A stretch of DNA of 64,000 nucleotides from Martinezella lusitana (GCF_010668395.1 NZ_WUEY01000005.1:310001-374000), one strand, 5' to 3'; shown: positions 26,923 to 34,727, counted from the first letter of the stretch. Numbers and translations are program-made. The notes: generated by a model not told the origin, from the letters alone.

Positions 26923-27786
26923 TCAGGCGTAGCTTGCCATGCGGGGATCCGCATCCACCAGCGCGTTGCGGAGCTTGTCCATCGCGCGGCTTTCGATCTG
27001 CCGCACACGCTCCTTGGAAATACCGAGATCGGCCCCGAGCTCCTCGAGCGTCGCTCCGTCTTCGACCAGGCGTCGCGCCTGGATGATCTTCATTTCGCGC
27101 TCGTTGAGATGCTTCAAAGCCGAGGCGAGCCAGATGCGGCGGCGCTCGCCGTCGATCATGTCCGAAACCTGTTCGTCCGGAAGCGGCTCGTCGCTGATGA
27201 GAAAATCGATCCGTTCCGCGCTTTCGGAATCGCCCGATATCGACGGCGCCTGCAGCGAGGTATCGCTGCTGGAAAGGCGCGCATCCATCGTCTGCACATC
27301 GGCAAGGCTGACGCCGAGCGCAACCGCGATTTCCTCATGGATCGACTGGACGGTAACGCTCGAATTGCTGCGCGCGAGCTTGGCGCGCAGGCGGCGAAGA
27401 TTGAAGAACAGCGCCTTTTGCGCCGAACTCGTACCGCCGCGCACGATCGACCAGTTGCGCAGGATATAATCCTGGATCGAAGCGCGGATCCACCAGCTTG
27501 CATAGGTCGAGAAGCGAACCTCCCGTTCCGGCTCGAAGCGGGCAGCCGCCTCCAGCAGTCCCACATAGCCTTCCTGGACGAGATCGCTCATCGGCAATCC
27601 GAAATTGCGGAATTTCCCCGCCATGGAGATGACGAGGCGCATATGGGCGGTTGCGATCTGATTGCGGGCACCCCGGTCGTCGTGATCCTTCCAGCGTATG
27701 GCAAGATCATGCTCTTCGTCGCGATCGAGATAGGGAGCAGCCATGGCAACTTTGATCATGCGCCGATCTGCAGACATATTCGTCAT
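26923..27786 (-). CDS. rpoH: RNA polymerase heat-shock-type sigma factor, RpoH2 class
   Basis: A 287-residue sigma-70-family factor. Region 2 includes LVQEGYVGLLEAAARFEPEREVRFSTYASWWIRASIQDYILRNWS in two consecutive blocks; the RpoH box reads QKALFFNLRR; region 4 ends with ATLEELGADLGISKERVRQIESRAMDKLR. The N-terminus IKVAMAAPYLDRDEEHDLA and short length match the second rhizobial RpoH (RpoH2), used in stress responses, not RpoH1. ATG 27786 has AGGAG 6 nt upstream; the ATG at 27792 directly abuts it. An EcfG-type promoter lies about 320 bp upstream. Confidence 0.92.
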   Translation of the reverse strand: MTNMSADRRMIKVAMAAPYLDRDEEHDLAIRWKDHDDRGARNQIATAHMRLVISMAGKFRNFGLPMSDLVQEGYVGLLEAAARFEPEREVRFSTYASWWIRASIQDYILRNWSIVRGGTSSAQKALFFNLRRLRAKLARSNSSVTVQSIHEEIAVALGVSLADVQTMDARLSSSDTSLQAPSISGDSESAERIDFLISDEPLPDEQVSDMIDGERRRIWLASALKHLNEREMKIIQARRLVEDGATLEELGADLGISKERVRQIESRAMDKLRNALVDADPRMASYA

Positions 27787-27938
27787 ACGCATCTCCTAGG
27801 TTCGGCCTCAAATCGTCTCTATGCCGCGGTCGACGAAAAGGGCAGCAAGCAGCGTTTCCGAACATCGCTGTTCGGATGGAAATCAATGAATGAAATGCAA
27901 AACGGAGACCGATACCCGGTTCGCCGGACAATCGATGA

Positions 27939-28100
27939 CTAGTCTAGTTCGATCTCAGCGAACGGATCTGACGATTGAAGCATCTTCAGATCGCCGGGGG
28001 GCTTCGGATGAAAACGCATGGGCCGGTCCTCGTGAATGTCAATGAAACGGCCATCCGGACATATCTCCCACAGGAGCGCGCCCACACCGACCGTCAACAC
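27939..28100 (-). CDS. Possible small protein (53 residues) upstream of rpoH2
   Basis: From GTG 28100 an open frame encodes a hydrophobic start (VLTVGVGALLWEI) and a polar tail that includes CPDGRFIDIHEDRP and ends DPFAEIELD. It looks more protein-like than chance, but I recognise no family. The GTG lies where transcription from the EcfG-like promoter at 28109-28133 would begin, so a leaderless message is possible. An internal ATG at 28019 with GAGG upstream would give 26 residues. It may instead be part of the rpoH2 leader. Confidence 0.3.
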   Translation of the reverse strand: MLTVGVGALLWEICPDGRFIDIHEDRPMRFHPKPPGDLKMLQSSDPFAEIELD

Positions 28101-28108
28101 GAAGCTTA

Positions 28109-28133
28109 AACGCGGCAGCACAAAAAAGGTTCC
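28109..28133 (-). promoter_or_regulatory. EcfG/RpoE2-type promoter directed at rpoH2
   Basis: On the minus strand GGAAC (28133-28129), a 16-bp spacer and CGTT (28112-28109) match exactly the general-stress ECF sigma consensus GGAAC-N16/17-CGTT of alphaproteobacteria. It lies just past the carD terminator and faces rpoH2. rpoH2 is a known target of RpoE2 in Sinorhizobium, from memory. Transcription would start near 28102. Confidence 0.65.
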
Positions 28134-28137
28134 AAAG

Positions 28138-28167
28138 AAAAAACCCGGCGCGAAGGCCGGGTTTTTT
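28138..28167 (-). terminator. Intrinsic terminator of carD
   Basis: CCCGGC and GCCGGG arms with a 6-base loop are flanked by six As and six Ts, so it can act on both strands. It lies 25 bp past the carD stop. Confidence 0.9.
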
Positions 28168-28191
28168 GAAGCGGTATGTGGCGCCTTGGCC

Positions 28192-28764
28192 TTATGCGGC
28201 TTCGTCCTGGGAATCGTCTTCCTCGACAGCCTTGCCGCGCTTCGGACCCTTGTTGAGGTTGGCCTCGACAAGGCGAACAGCTTCGGTTTCCGACATCTTG
28301 TTGACGGCGGCAATTTCCCGGGCCATGCGATCGAGCGCAGCTTCGTAAAGCTGGCGTTCGGAATAGGACTGCTCAGGCTGGTTCTCGGCGCGATAAAGAT
28401 CGCGAACCACTTCCGCGATCGAGATCAGATCGCCTGAATTGATCTTGGCATCGTATTCCTGGGCGCGGCGCGACCACATGGTACGCTTCACGCGGGCCTT
28501 GCCCTGCACGACCTTCAGCGCCCGCTCGACGAAATCCGTTTCGGAAAGCTTGCGCATACCAATGCTCATGGCCTTTGCCACCGGCACCTTCAAACGCATC
28601 TTGTCTTTCTCGAAATCGATTACGAACAGCTCGAGCTTCATGCCTGCGACTTCTTGTTCTTCGATCGCAGTGATCGTGCCGACGCCGTGGGCCGGATAAA
28701 CGATCGCTTCGCCAGTCTTGAAGCCATGGCGTGCTGCTGAAGGTTTTTTCTGCTGGGTCGTCAT
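28192..28764 (-). CDS. CarD-family transcriptional regulator
   Basis: A 190-residue protein. The N-terminal CarD/TRCF RNA-polymerase-interacting domain is seen in FKTGEAIVYPAHGVGTITAIEEQEVAG and LELFVIDFEKDKMRLKVPV. The helical C-terminal DNA-binding half contains RKLSETDFVERALKVV and TMWSRRAQEYDAKINSGDLISIAEVVRDLY. CarD proteins stabilise open promoter complexes, notably at rRNA promoters, and are often essential. The C-terminus is acidic (VEEDDSQDEAA). ATG 28764 was preferred to the in-frame TTG 28773; AGGGAG lies about 10 nt upstream. Confidence 0.93.
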   Translation of the reverse strand: MTTQQKKPSAARHGFKTGEAIVYPAHGVGTITAIEEQEVAGMKLELFVIDFEKDKMRLKVPVAKAMSIGMRKLSETDFVERALKVVQGKARVKRTMWSRRAQEYDAKINSGDLISIAEVVRDLYRAENQPEQSYSERQLYEAALDRMAREIAAVNKMSETEAVRLVEANLNKGPKRGKAVEEDDSQDEAA

Positions 28765-29161
28765 TCTTTTCAAAAACTCCCTGTTACGCGCCCGGTTGGG
28801 GCCGGGGGCCGGGTCAGTCAGGCCCGGATGAGACGGACGTACCGTCGGGTCACTTCATCCTGGTCCAGCCAGACTTATGCAAAAAGAAACCATCCATCGC
28901 GATCCGGGACCCGACAACACAAAACGTTGATATGTCAAGGAAACCGCGTACGGATTGGTGATTTGCTTTCGTGATGGTTTTGGGCATGCGAAATGCCGCA
29001 GTGGATCAGTATGAGGAACCTATCACAAAAATCTGAGGAAATCAATAATTTGCTGCACGCGCGCCAAAAAGGTCACGTTGGCCGCACTGCAGCCCAACGG
29101 CAGTGATTCGCTGTCTGCGATATCGACTACACCTTTATCGAAAGCCTGTCACGGCCTTCGA
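28765..29161. other. Intergenic region upstream of carD
   Basis: A 397-bp gap between carD and the fdxA stop. It must contain the carD promoter. I see no convincing ORF, RNA gene or repeat; the stretch around 28920-29060 is relatively AT-rich. Confidence 0.5.
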
Positions 29162-29500
29162 TCAATCGCCGGCGCCAGGATTTGTCGAGAAGTATTTCTC
29201 GAACTTGCCCTGTTCGCCATCCATCTCCTTGGCCTCCGGCATCGCGTCGCGCTTGACCGTGATGTTCGGCCAGATGGCGGCGTATTCCGCATTGATCTTC
29301 AGCCATTTGTCGAGGCCCGGCTCCGTATCGGGCTTGATCGCCTCGGCGGGACATTCCGGCTCGCAGACGCCGCAATCGATGCATTCGTCGGGATGGATGA
29401 CGAGGAAGTTCTCGCCTTCGTAGAAGCAGTCGACAGGGCAGACTTCCACGCAATCGGTATATTTGCAGCGGATGCAATTGTCAGTCACGACATATGTCAT
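29162..29500 (-). CDS. fdxA: Seven-iron ferredoxin FdxA
   Basis: A 112-residue ferredoxin with the [3Fe-4S][4Fe-4S] pattern: [21 protein letters not shown] at residues about 9-29 and [16 protein letters not shown] at about 39-55. The C-terminal extension of about 55 residues is typical of alphaproteobacterial FdxA. ATG 29500 (MTYVVTDN) has GGAGTG upstream; an in-frame extension to 29599 is not conserved in character. It carries electrons in the cytoplasm, partner unknown. It is a single gene between carD and the S4 protein. Confidence 0.95.
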   Translation of the reverse strand: MTYVVTDNCIRCKYTDCVEVCPVDCFYEGENFLVIHPDECIDCGVCEPECPAEAIKPDTEPGLDKWLKINAEYAAIWPNITVKRDAMPEAKEMDGEQGKFEKYFSTNPGAGD

Positions 29501-29706
29501 GAAGCACTCCAGGAATGACTCTAGCTTCCGCGGATGCGCAACCTGGAACGTCGCACTTCGCCGCGGAGCCGAACGGGCAAACGGATGCGTCATGCGCAAA
29601 CGCGCCGTCCAGCTGGTTACCGGCAGGTTGATCGTGAGGTATCGACTTTATCAGCCAATTTCAAGGACAAACAATCTTGAAAACCGCCTGTGACAGGCAG
29701 AGTTTT

Positions 29707-30111
29707 CTAATCGTCGTCGGCGGTGAGGCGATCAATTGCACGACGATCGCGTTTCGTGGGCCTTCCAGTGCCCGGCATCCTCAAAGCCTGCTCGAAAGCG
29801 GTGAGGCGTTTTGTCTCATCCGCCGGCGGCGTCAGATCGTCATAAAGCAGCTTCGCTTCCTCGAAAGGCCCCCTGCGCTCGCCGGAGCCGCGCACGACCA
29901 GAACGACGTTGCGCCGCTCCAGCGAGAGTTCGATGCGGTCGCCTGCCTTGACGCCATGGCTCGGCTGCACCACTCGCTCGCCATTCACCCGCACGCTGCC
30001 GTTCTGCACATAGAGTTGCGCCAGCGAGCGGGATTTCACCATGCGGGCAAAGAACAGCCATTTGTCGATGCGCTGACGCGAACCGGAAAATGGCTGTTTC
30101 TCGTCCGTCAT
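29707..30111 (-). CDS. S4-domain RNA-binding protein, Hsp15/HslR-like
   Basis: A 134-residue protein starting with an S4 RNA-binding fold (RIDKWLFFARMVKSRSLAQLYVQNGSVRVNGERV split over two strands and helices), followed by a basic tail (GTGRPTKRDRRAIDRL). Hsp15 proteins rescue stalled 50S subunits carrying a nascent chain. It starts 3 bp after the helicase stop codon, implying co-translation with that helicase and a shared role in RNA metabolism. Confidence 0.88.
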   Translation of the reverse strand: MTDEKQPFSGSRQRIDKWLFFARMVKSRSLAQLYVQNGSVRVNGERVVQPSHGVKAGDRIELSLERRNVVLVVRGSGERRGPFEEAKLLYDDLTPPADETKRLTAFEQALRMPGTGRPTKRDRRAIDRLTADDD

Positions 30112-30114
30112 TGC

Positions 30115-33100
30115 TTATTTCTTCATCTGCTCCTTGAGGGCAGCGAGCTTGGCGAAAGGAGAATCCGGATCGATCGGCTTTTCCTTGCGCGGCGGCTTGG
30201 CCTCGAAGCGCAACGGCTGCGAAGCGCCGCGATTGTTGCGGTCGTTCCGATCGTTGCGTTCCTGACGCTCGCCCCGCTCACCACGGTTGCCCTGATGCTG
30301 CGGACGTCCGCCCTCGCGATTGCCGCGCGGACCCTTGTCGCCACCGCGATTTTCACGACCGTCGCGACGGTCGCGTCCCTCGCGGTTGCCTTCGCCAGCC
30401 GCCTGCTCGCCACCGCTGCGGCGATTGCCGCCCTGATGACCGCGACCCTCGCCCTGCTGGCCGCGACGGTCACCATGACCCCGGCCACCCTGACGCTGCT
30501 GATGGTCGTTGCGGCCACCCAGACGCCAGAGCAGAACCGGCTTCGGCTCCGTCGGTTCGACAGCCGCATCGGCGGCCACGCTGACCTCCGCAACCGCGGG
30601 AGCGGCTTCGGCAGGCGCATCGCCGGCAACTGTCGTTTCCTGTGCAGCCGTTTCCGGGGCAGCGACTTCCGTCTCCTTAGCCGGCTCGTCGGTCGCGGCA
30701 TCGGCGTCGTCGTGATCGGCCTTTTCAACGGCAGCATCCGCGGCCGGCGCCGGCGCGGCCGCGCTTGCAGTCGCATCCTGCTGCGCGAGGAAGGCTGTCG
30801 CCTCTTCGGCCTTCACGGCATCGGCACGATAGCCAAGACCCTTGAGGATCTCTTCCATATCCTCAAGCGTCGCGCCGAGGATGGAGAGCATCGAGGTCGT
30901 CGTCGTAAAGCGGCGGCCATCATAGGCGCCCTCGGGGCGCGAAGCCTGGCCGGGCTTCCACTGCAGCAGCGGGCGGATGAGGTCCGCCAGGCGCTCGAGG
31001 ATATCGATGCGCACCGCGCGCTTGCCGAGGAACCGGAAGCCCGCAAGCTTGTAGAACATGCGCTCATAGCTCGGATCGGTGACGACCGAGGTGCGGCCAG
31101 CGGCGAGAACCGGAATGAGATCGCCATAGCCCGGCTTGTCCAGGCCGTCATTCTTCAGGGCCCAGAGCAGCGTGATGAGCTCGGCCGGGGCCGGCTTCAG
31201 CAAGGCGGGCACGAAGATATGGTAGGCGCCGAAGCGGATGCCGTAACGGCGCATGGAGGCGCGCGCATCCTGATCCAGCGACTTCACTTCATCGGTGACG
31301 TCGCGGCGGAACAGGACACCCAGATTCTCGACCAGCTGGAAAGCCAGCCCCTTGGCCAGCCCCTGCAGATCCTCGGCGCGCGACAGATCGTCGAGCGGCT
31401 TCAGGATCGTGCTGATATGATGATTCACGAAGCGCTCGATGCGCGCCGCGACATGATCGCGCGCATTGCCGGTCAACTGCTCGTCGGCGAGCAGGATGAC
31501 GCGCGGACGCATGATATGATCGCTACCCGACAGGCGCGCAACGGGATCGCCGAGCCAGCGCACGAGACCATCGGCGCTGATCGCAAGATCGCTGTTACCG
31601 GCCGCATGCATACGCGCCGCGCGTGCCTCGAACTCCAGCGCAAGCGCCTTCAGCGAGGCAGTCTGGACAGCCTTGGCGTCCGGCCCCTCCGTTCCCGCGA
31701 TAGGCGTGAACCGGAATCCGGTCAATTGTCCCACATGATGTCCCTCAACGAAGACATCCCCATTCACACTGATTTCAGCTTCCAGCATCGCATTCTCTCT
31801 CAGGCGCTTCATGAGCACAGATGTCCTGCGATCAACAAAGCGTTTCGTCAACCTCTCATGTAACGCGTCGGACAATCGATCTTCGATTTCCCGCGTCTTT
31901 TCTTGCCAGTGTGTCGGATCGGCAAGCCAGCCGGGCCGGTTCGACACATAGGTCCAAGTCCTTATCTGCGCGATTCGCGCCGAAAGCGTGTCGATCTCGC
32001 CATCCGTCCGATCGGCGCGGTGCACCTGTTCGGCAAGGAAGTCCTCTTTTACCGTGCCATAACGCACAAGGTCGGAAAAGAGGGCGGCAATGAGATCGGC
32101 ATGCTGGGCAGGCGTAATGCGCCGATAGTCGGGAAGCGCACAGGCCTCCCACAATTTCTCAACCCGAGCCGGGCTGCTGGCAAGATCGACTATCTCCAGA
32201 TCGCGTGACAGATATTCCAATGCCTGCTGGTCTACCGCAGGCAGCGCCCGCGTCAAGCCCTGCACGCGTGGCGCGTCTTCCAAACTTGCACGCAGCGCCG
32301 CGATCGAGGCGAAATCCGGATCCTTGCTGCGCCATTGCAGCACTTTCACCATGTCGAACTCATGCCCCTCGATCCGGCGCACCAATTCGTCGTCGAACGG
32401 ATCCACCTGTCCCGTGACGCCGAAAGTGCCGTCCTTGAGATGACGGCCGGCACGGCCGGCGATCTGGCCGAGCTCGGCGGGATTGAGGTTGCGGAACTGA
32501 TAACCGTCGAACTTGCGATCCTGGGCAAAGGCGACATGATCGACGTCGAGATTGAGGCCCATGCCGATCGCATCGGTCGCAACCAGGTACTCGACGTCGC
32601 CGGCCTGGTAGAGCGCCACCTGCGCGTTGCGGGTGCGCGGGCTCAGCGCGCCGAGGACGACGGCGGCGCCGCCGCGCTGGCGGCGGATGAGCTCCGCGAT
32701 CGCATAGACCTCGTCGGCGGAAAAGGCGACGATCGCCGTGCGCTGCGGCAGGCGGGTGATCTTTTTCTGGCCGGCATAGAAGAGATGCGACAGTCGCGGC
32801 CGTTCAAGGACGGTGATCCCGGGCAGCAGCTGCTCGAGGATAGGCCGCATCGTACCGGCGCCGAGCAGCAGGGTCTCGTCCCGGCCGCGCAGATGCAGGA
32901 TCCTGTCGGTGAAGATATGCCCGCGCTCCAGGTCGCCGGCAAGCTGCACCTCGTCGATGGCGACAAAGGAGGCGCGCGTCTCGCGCGGCATGGCCTCGAC
33001 CGTGCAGACGGAGAAGCGCGCATTCGGCGGCGATATCTTTTCCTCGCCAGTCACCAGCGCGACATGCTGAGCCCCGACCTTCTCGACCACGCGCGTATAG

Positions 33101-33258
33101 ACCTCGCGGGCAAGCAGCCGCAACGGCAGGCCGATCACGCCGCTGCCGTGTGCCACCATGCGCTCGATGGCATAATGGGTCTTGCCGGTATTGGTCGGTC
33201 CGAGCACCGCGGTCACGCCGCGTCCGCTCAGGATCATAGGCTGCGAAGTCTGAGTCAT
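30115..33258 (-). CDS. Suv3/MgpS-like superfamily 2 RNA helicase with Gly/Arg-rich tail
   Basis: A protein of about 1047 residues. The helicase core spans about 10-350: Walker A VLGPTNTGKTH, DExx box FVAIDEVQLAGDLERG, motif III-like LLLGAGTMRP, and YLVATDAIGMGLNLDVDHVAF with a QIAGRAGRH motif VI. A Suv3-type central region follows. Residues about 830-910 are Ala/Glu/Pro-rich and acidic; about 914-1012 form a low-complexity tail rich in Gly, Arg, Asn and Gln; then a conserved-looking end SPFAKLAALKEQMKK. It probably unwinds RNA in decay or ribosome work. The start is uncertain: ATG 33258, 33270 or 33222. The S4 gene follows by 3 bp. Confidence 0.85.
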   Translation of the reverse strand: MTQTSQPMILSGRGVTAVLGPTNTGKTHYAIERMVAHGSGVIGLPLRLLAREVYTRVVEKVGAQHVALVTGEEKISPPNARFSVCTVEAMPRETRASFVAIDEVQLAGDLERGHIFTDRILHLRGRDETLLLGAGTMRPILEQLLPGITVLERPRLSHLFYAGQKKITRLPQRTAIVAFSADEVYAIAELIRRQRGGAAVVLGALSPRTRNAQVALYQAGDVEYLVATDAIGMGLNLDVDHVAFAQDRKFDGYQFRNLNPAELGQIAGRAGRHLKDGTFGVTGQVDPFDDELVRRIEGHEFDMVKVLQWRSKDPDFASIAALRASLEDAPRVQGLTRALPAVDQQALEYLSRDLEIVDLASSPARVEKLWEACALPDYRRITPAQHADLIAALFSDLVRYGTVKEDFLAEQVHRADRTDGEIDTLSARIAQIRTWTYVSNRPGWLADPTHWQEKTREIEDRLSDALHERLTKRFVDRRTSVLMKRLRENAMLEAEISVNGDVFVEGHHVGQLTGFRFTPIAGTEGPDAKAVQTASLKALALEFEARAARMHAAGNSDLAISADGLVRWLGDPVARLSGSDHIMRPRVILLADEQLTGNARDHVAARIERFVNHHISTILKPLDDLSRAEDLQGLAKGLAFQLVENLGVLFRRDVTDEVKSLDQDARASMRRYGIRFGAYHIFVPALLKPAPAELITLLWALKNDGLDKPGYGDLIPVLAAGRTSVVTDPSYERMFYKLAGFRFLGKRAVRIDILERLADLIRPLLQWKPGQASRPEGAYDGRRFTTTTSMLSILGATLEDMEEILKGLGYRADAVKAEEATAFLAQQDATASAAAPAPAADAAVEKADHDDADAATDEPAKETEVAAPETAAQETTVAGDAPAEAAPAVAEVSVAADAAVEPTEPKPVLLWRLGGRNDHQQRQGGRGHGDRRGQQGEGRGHQGGNRRSGGEQAAGEGNREGRDRRDGRENRGGDKGPRGNREGGRPQHQGNRGERGERQERNDRNDRNNRGASQPLRFEAKPPRKEKPIDPDSPFAKLAALKEQMKK

Positions 33259-33465
33259 GGGTCCGTGCATGGGCGAGAAACCGCCGTCTTCCGATCTGCG
33301 AGTTCCTCTTGGAGGAAACGAACAGATGACGACCATATGTGACAAAGGCAAGACCTGAATAAAAAAACAGATGCGGCAACAATCGATTTCATAATTGGTC
33401 GTCTCAACCACAAGCTACATTTACGCTGCATCCCATACGAGTCCCGGAGATTCCGGAACAGCCTG

Positions 33466-33530
33466 GGAACGAATCGGCGACGAATCGCTGACTCTTTATA
33501 GTTCTTTATTTGTTCACTACAACATATGGA
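33466..33530. repeat. 65-bp GGAACGAATC repeat, copy R1
   Basis: It begins GGAACGAATCGGCGACGAAT and has TGTTCACTACAACAT as its 3' block. From the first base to the end of the TGTTC block is exactly 50 bp, as in the other three copies. Three GAnTC sites lie inside (33471, 33482, 33490). Confidence 0.85.
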
Positions 33531-33709
33531 TTTTCGCGGAAAGATTTCTACCAGATGCTGAATCGCGTTCCGACGTCTTTTTTGCGGAAATGAGAGTCAA
33601 GCAACGAACCCGGAATGCCCGGAAATTTACGTCGCGACATGGTTAATTATTTGTAAAAAATGATAATTTCGGCAAACTGGACGAAGGCGCCAGGAAACAG
33701 GCCAAAGCC

Positions 33710-33774
33710 GGAACGAATCGGCGACGAATCGCGGATTCCACATTATTCCGCTTTTGTTCTCCACAACATCTAGC
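33710..33774. repeat. 65-bp GGAACGAATC repeat, copy R2
   Basis: The first 24 bases are identical to R1. The 3' block is TGTTCTCCACAACAT, whose complement contains TGTGGAGAA, one mismatch from a DnaA box. GAnTC sites at 33715, 33726 and 33734. Confidence 0.85.
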
Positions 33775-33822
33775 GTTTTCCGGTCGGATTTTGCCGGACT
33801 CCGAATGGTTGAGCCGCGGATT

Positions 33823-33854
33823 CCGGCCGAATCTGTGATTGCGGCCGGTCTTTT
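33823..33854 (+). terminator. Orphan intrinsic terminator (possible end of a small RNA)
   Basis: CCGGCCG-AATC pairs with GATT-(G)-CGGCCGG across a 3-base loop, followed by TCTTTT. No plus-strand protein gene precedes it, so a noncoding transcript starting in or after repeat R2 is a plausible source. Confidence 0.6.
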
Positions 33855-33924
33855 AGCGAGCGGAACTATAATGAATCAACAAATACACCCATAGGATGCA
33901 TCCGTTAACGCTTCGATCAAAGCC

Positions 33925-33989
33925 GGAACGAATCGGTGACGAATCGCGGATCGTCGCAGGTATCGTCTTTGTTCACGGCTACATGTCGT
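33925..33989. repeat. 65-bp GGAACGAATC repeat, copy R3
   Basis: One base differs from R1 and R2 in the first 24 (GGTG for GGCG). The 3' block TTTGTTCACGGCTACAT is diverged but at the same spacing. GAnTC sites at 33930 and 33941. Confidence 0.8.
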
Positions 33990-34177
33990 ATCCCGCCGGG
34001 ACAGTATCGCTACATGAAGAACAGCACGGGCGCCGGCTTTGATGGCGAGTGCGCGGCAAATTAACCAATCAGGGCAGGAACCACCACTTTTCGGCGATCC
34101 CGCCCTCATCTGCGTTGCTCTTCCGGCGCGCGGCCAAGTGCGGCGGAAAGCCCCGATATTAACAAAAGTCCAAACAA

Positions 34178-34242
34178 GGAACGAATCATCGACGAATCAC
34201 AGACATTCGGCCTTTCCCGTTTCGTTCACCACAACCCATTGT
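34178..34242. repeat. 65-bp GGAACGAATC repeat, copy R4
   Basis: GGAACGAATCATCGACGAAT, then CGTTCACCACAACCCAT with the shared 50-bp spacing. GAnTC sites at 34183 and 34194. It ends 4 bp before the CtrA-type box. Confidence 0.8.
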
Positions 34243-34245
34243 ATT

Positions 34246-34262
34246 TTAATCATATTTTAACC
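34246..34262 (+). promoter_or_regulatory. CtrA-type binding site
   Basis: TTAA, seven bases, then TTAACC matches the full CtrA box TTAA-N7-TTAA(C). It lies immediately after the last GAnTC-rich repeat. Confidence 0.5.
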
Positions 34263-34369
34263 ATAGAAACAGGTCTCGCGTTATTCCCGCCACCGTTGCG
34301 CCGCGCTATCGCGTTAACCTTTCGCTGACCATTGAGGCGGCTGCTTACCGGCATTTTTATTTCTTAGCC

Positions 34370-34394
34370 GGAACAATTGTCGGGGCCGCAAGTT
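34370..34394 (+). promoter_or_regulatory. EcfG/RpoE2-like promoter of the small stress-type genes
   Basis: GGAAC (34370-34374), 16 bp, then AGTT (34391-34394), one mismatch from GGAAC-N16-CGTT and matching the looser GGAAC-N18-TT form. It would give a leader of about 120 nt before the DUF3309 gene, a family often found in general stress regulons. Confidence 0.45.
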
Positions 34395-34525
34395 TCTATG
34401 AGCAGAATTGAGAAACTCCGCCCATCACTGGGAATAGATTTGAACTGAAGCCGCTGAAACATGACGCTGCATCGAACATGGATGCCGGCGTAGCAGTCAA
34501 GCGACGGACATGGAGGAGACATATC

Positions 34526-34681
34526 ATGCTTGGTACGGTATTGCTTGTCATACTGATTCTGCTGCTGGTCGGCGCACTTCCCAACTGGGGTTACAGCCGC
34601 GCATGGGGGTACGGTCCATCAGGCGGTCTCGGGCTTGTTCTCGTCATTGTCCTCATTTTGTTGTTGATGGGGCGGATCTGA
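34526..34681 (+). CDS. DUF3309-type small membrane protein
   Basis: A 51-residue protein with two hydrophobic segments (LGTVLLVILILLLVGALP and GGLGLVLVIVLILLLMG) joined by a WGYSRAWGYGPSG turn. This is the recognisable DUF3309 pattern of small inner-membrane proteins, function unknown. GGAGGAG precedes ATG 34526; the in-frame extension to 34478 is not needed. It is followed 46 bp later by a lipoprotein gene and preceded by an ECF-like promoter. Confidence 0.85.
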   Translation: MLGTVLLVILILLLVGALPNWGYSRAWGYGPSGGLGLVLVIVLILLLMGRI

Positions 34682-34727
34682 TCCGCAGATTATTGTTCAA
34701 ACTTCGCAACACCAGGGAGCTAACACT

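Larger units (their letters stand above)
33259..34525. other. Gene-free 1.27-kb region rich in GAnTC sites
   Basis: No convincing protein gene lies between the helicase start and the DUF3309 gene. Between 33439 and 34198 I count 18 GAnTC sites, recognised by the cell-cycle methylase CcrM, where about three would be expected by chance. The region also holds four 65-bp repeats, a terminator, a CtrA-type box and an ECF-type promoter, listed separately. The part just above 33259 must hold the helicase promoter. Confidence 0.75.

Noticed and set aside
29677..31863. A 728-residue plus-strand open frame
   Set aside because: Antisense to the S4 gene and helicase; its low-complexity Arg/Ala sequence mirrors the helicase tail.
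33466..33500. The GGAAC starts of the four repeats as EcfG promoters
   Set aside because: No CGTT or TT at the required 16-18 bp distance in any copy.
33412..34525. CRISPR array
   Set aside because: Only four repeats with 150-190 bp of unique DNA between them, internally variable, and no cas genes in the window.
33412..34525. Chromosomal replication origin
   Set aside because: GAnTC, CtrA and weak DnaA-like words are present, but no perfect DnaA boxes, no AT-rich unwinding tract, and no dnaA, hemE, par or rep genes nearby. Kept only as a hint of cell-cycle control.
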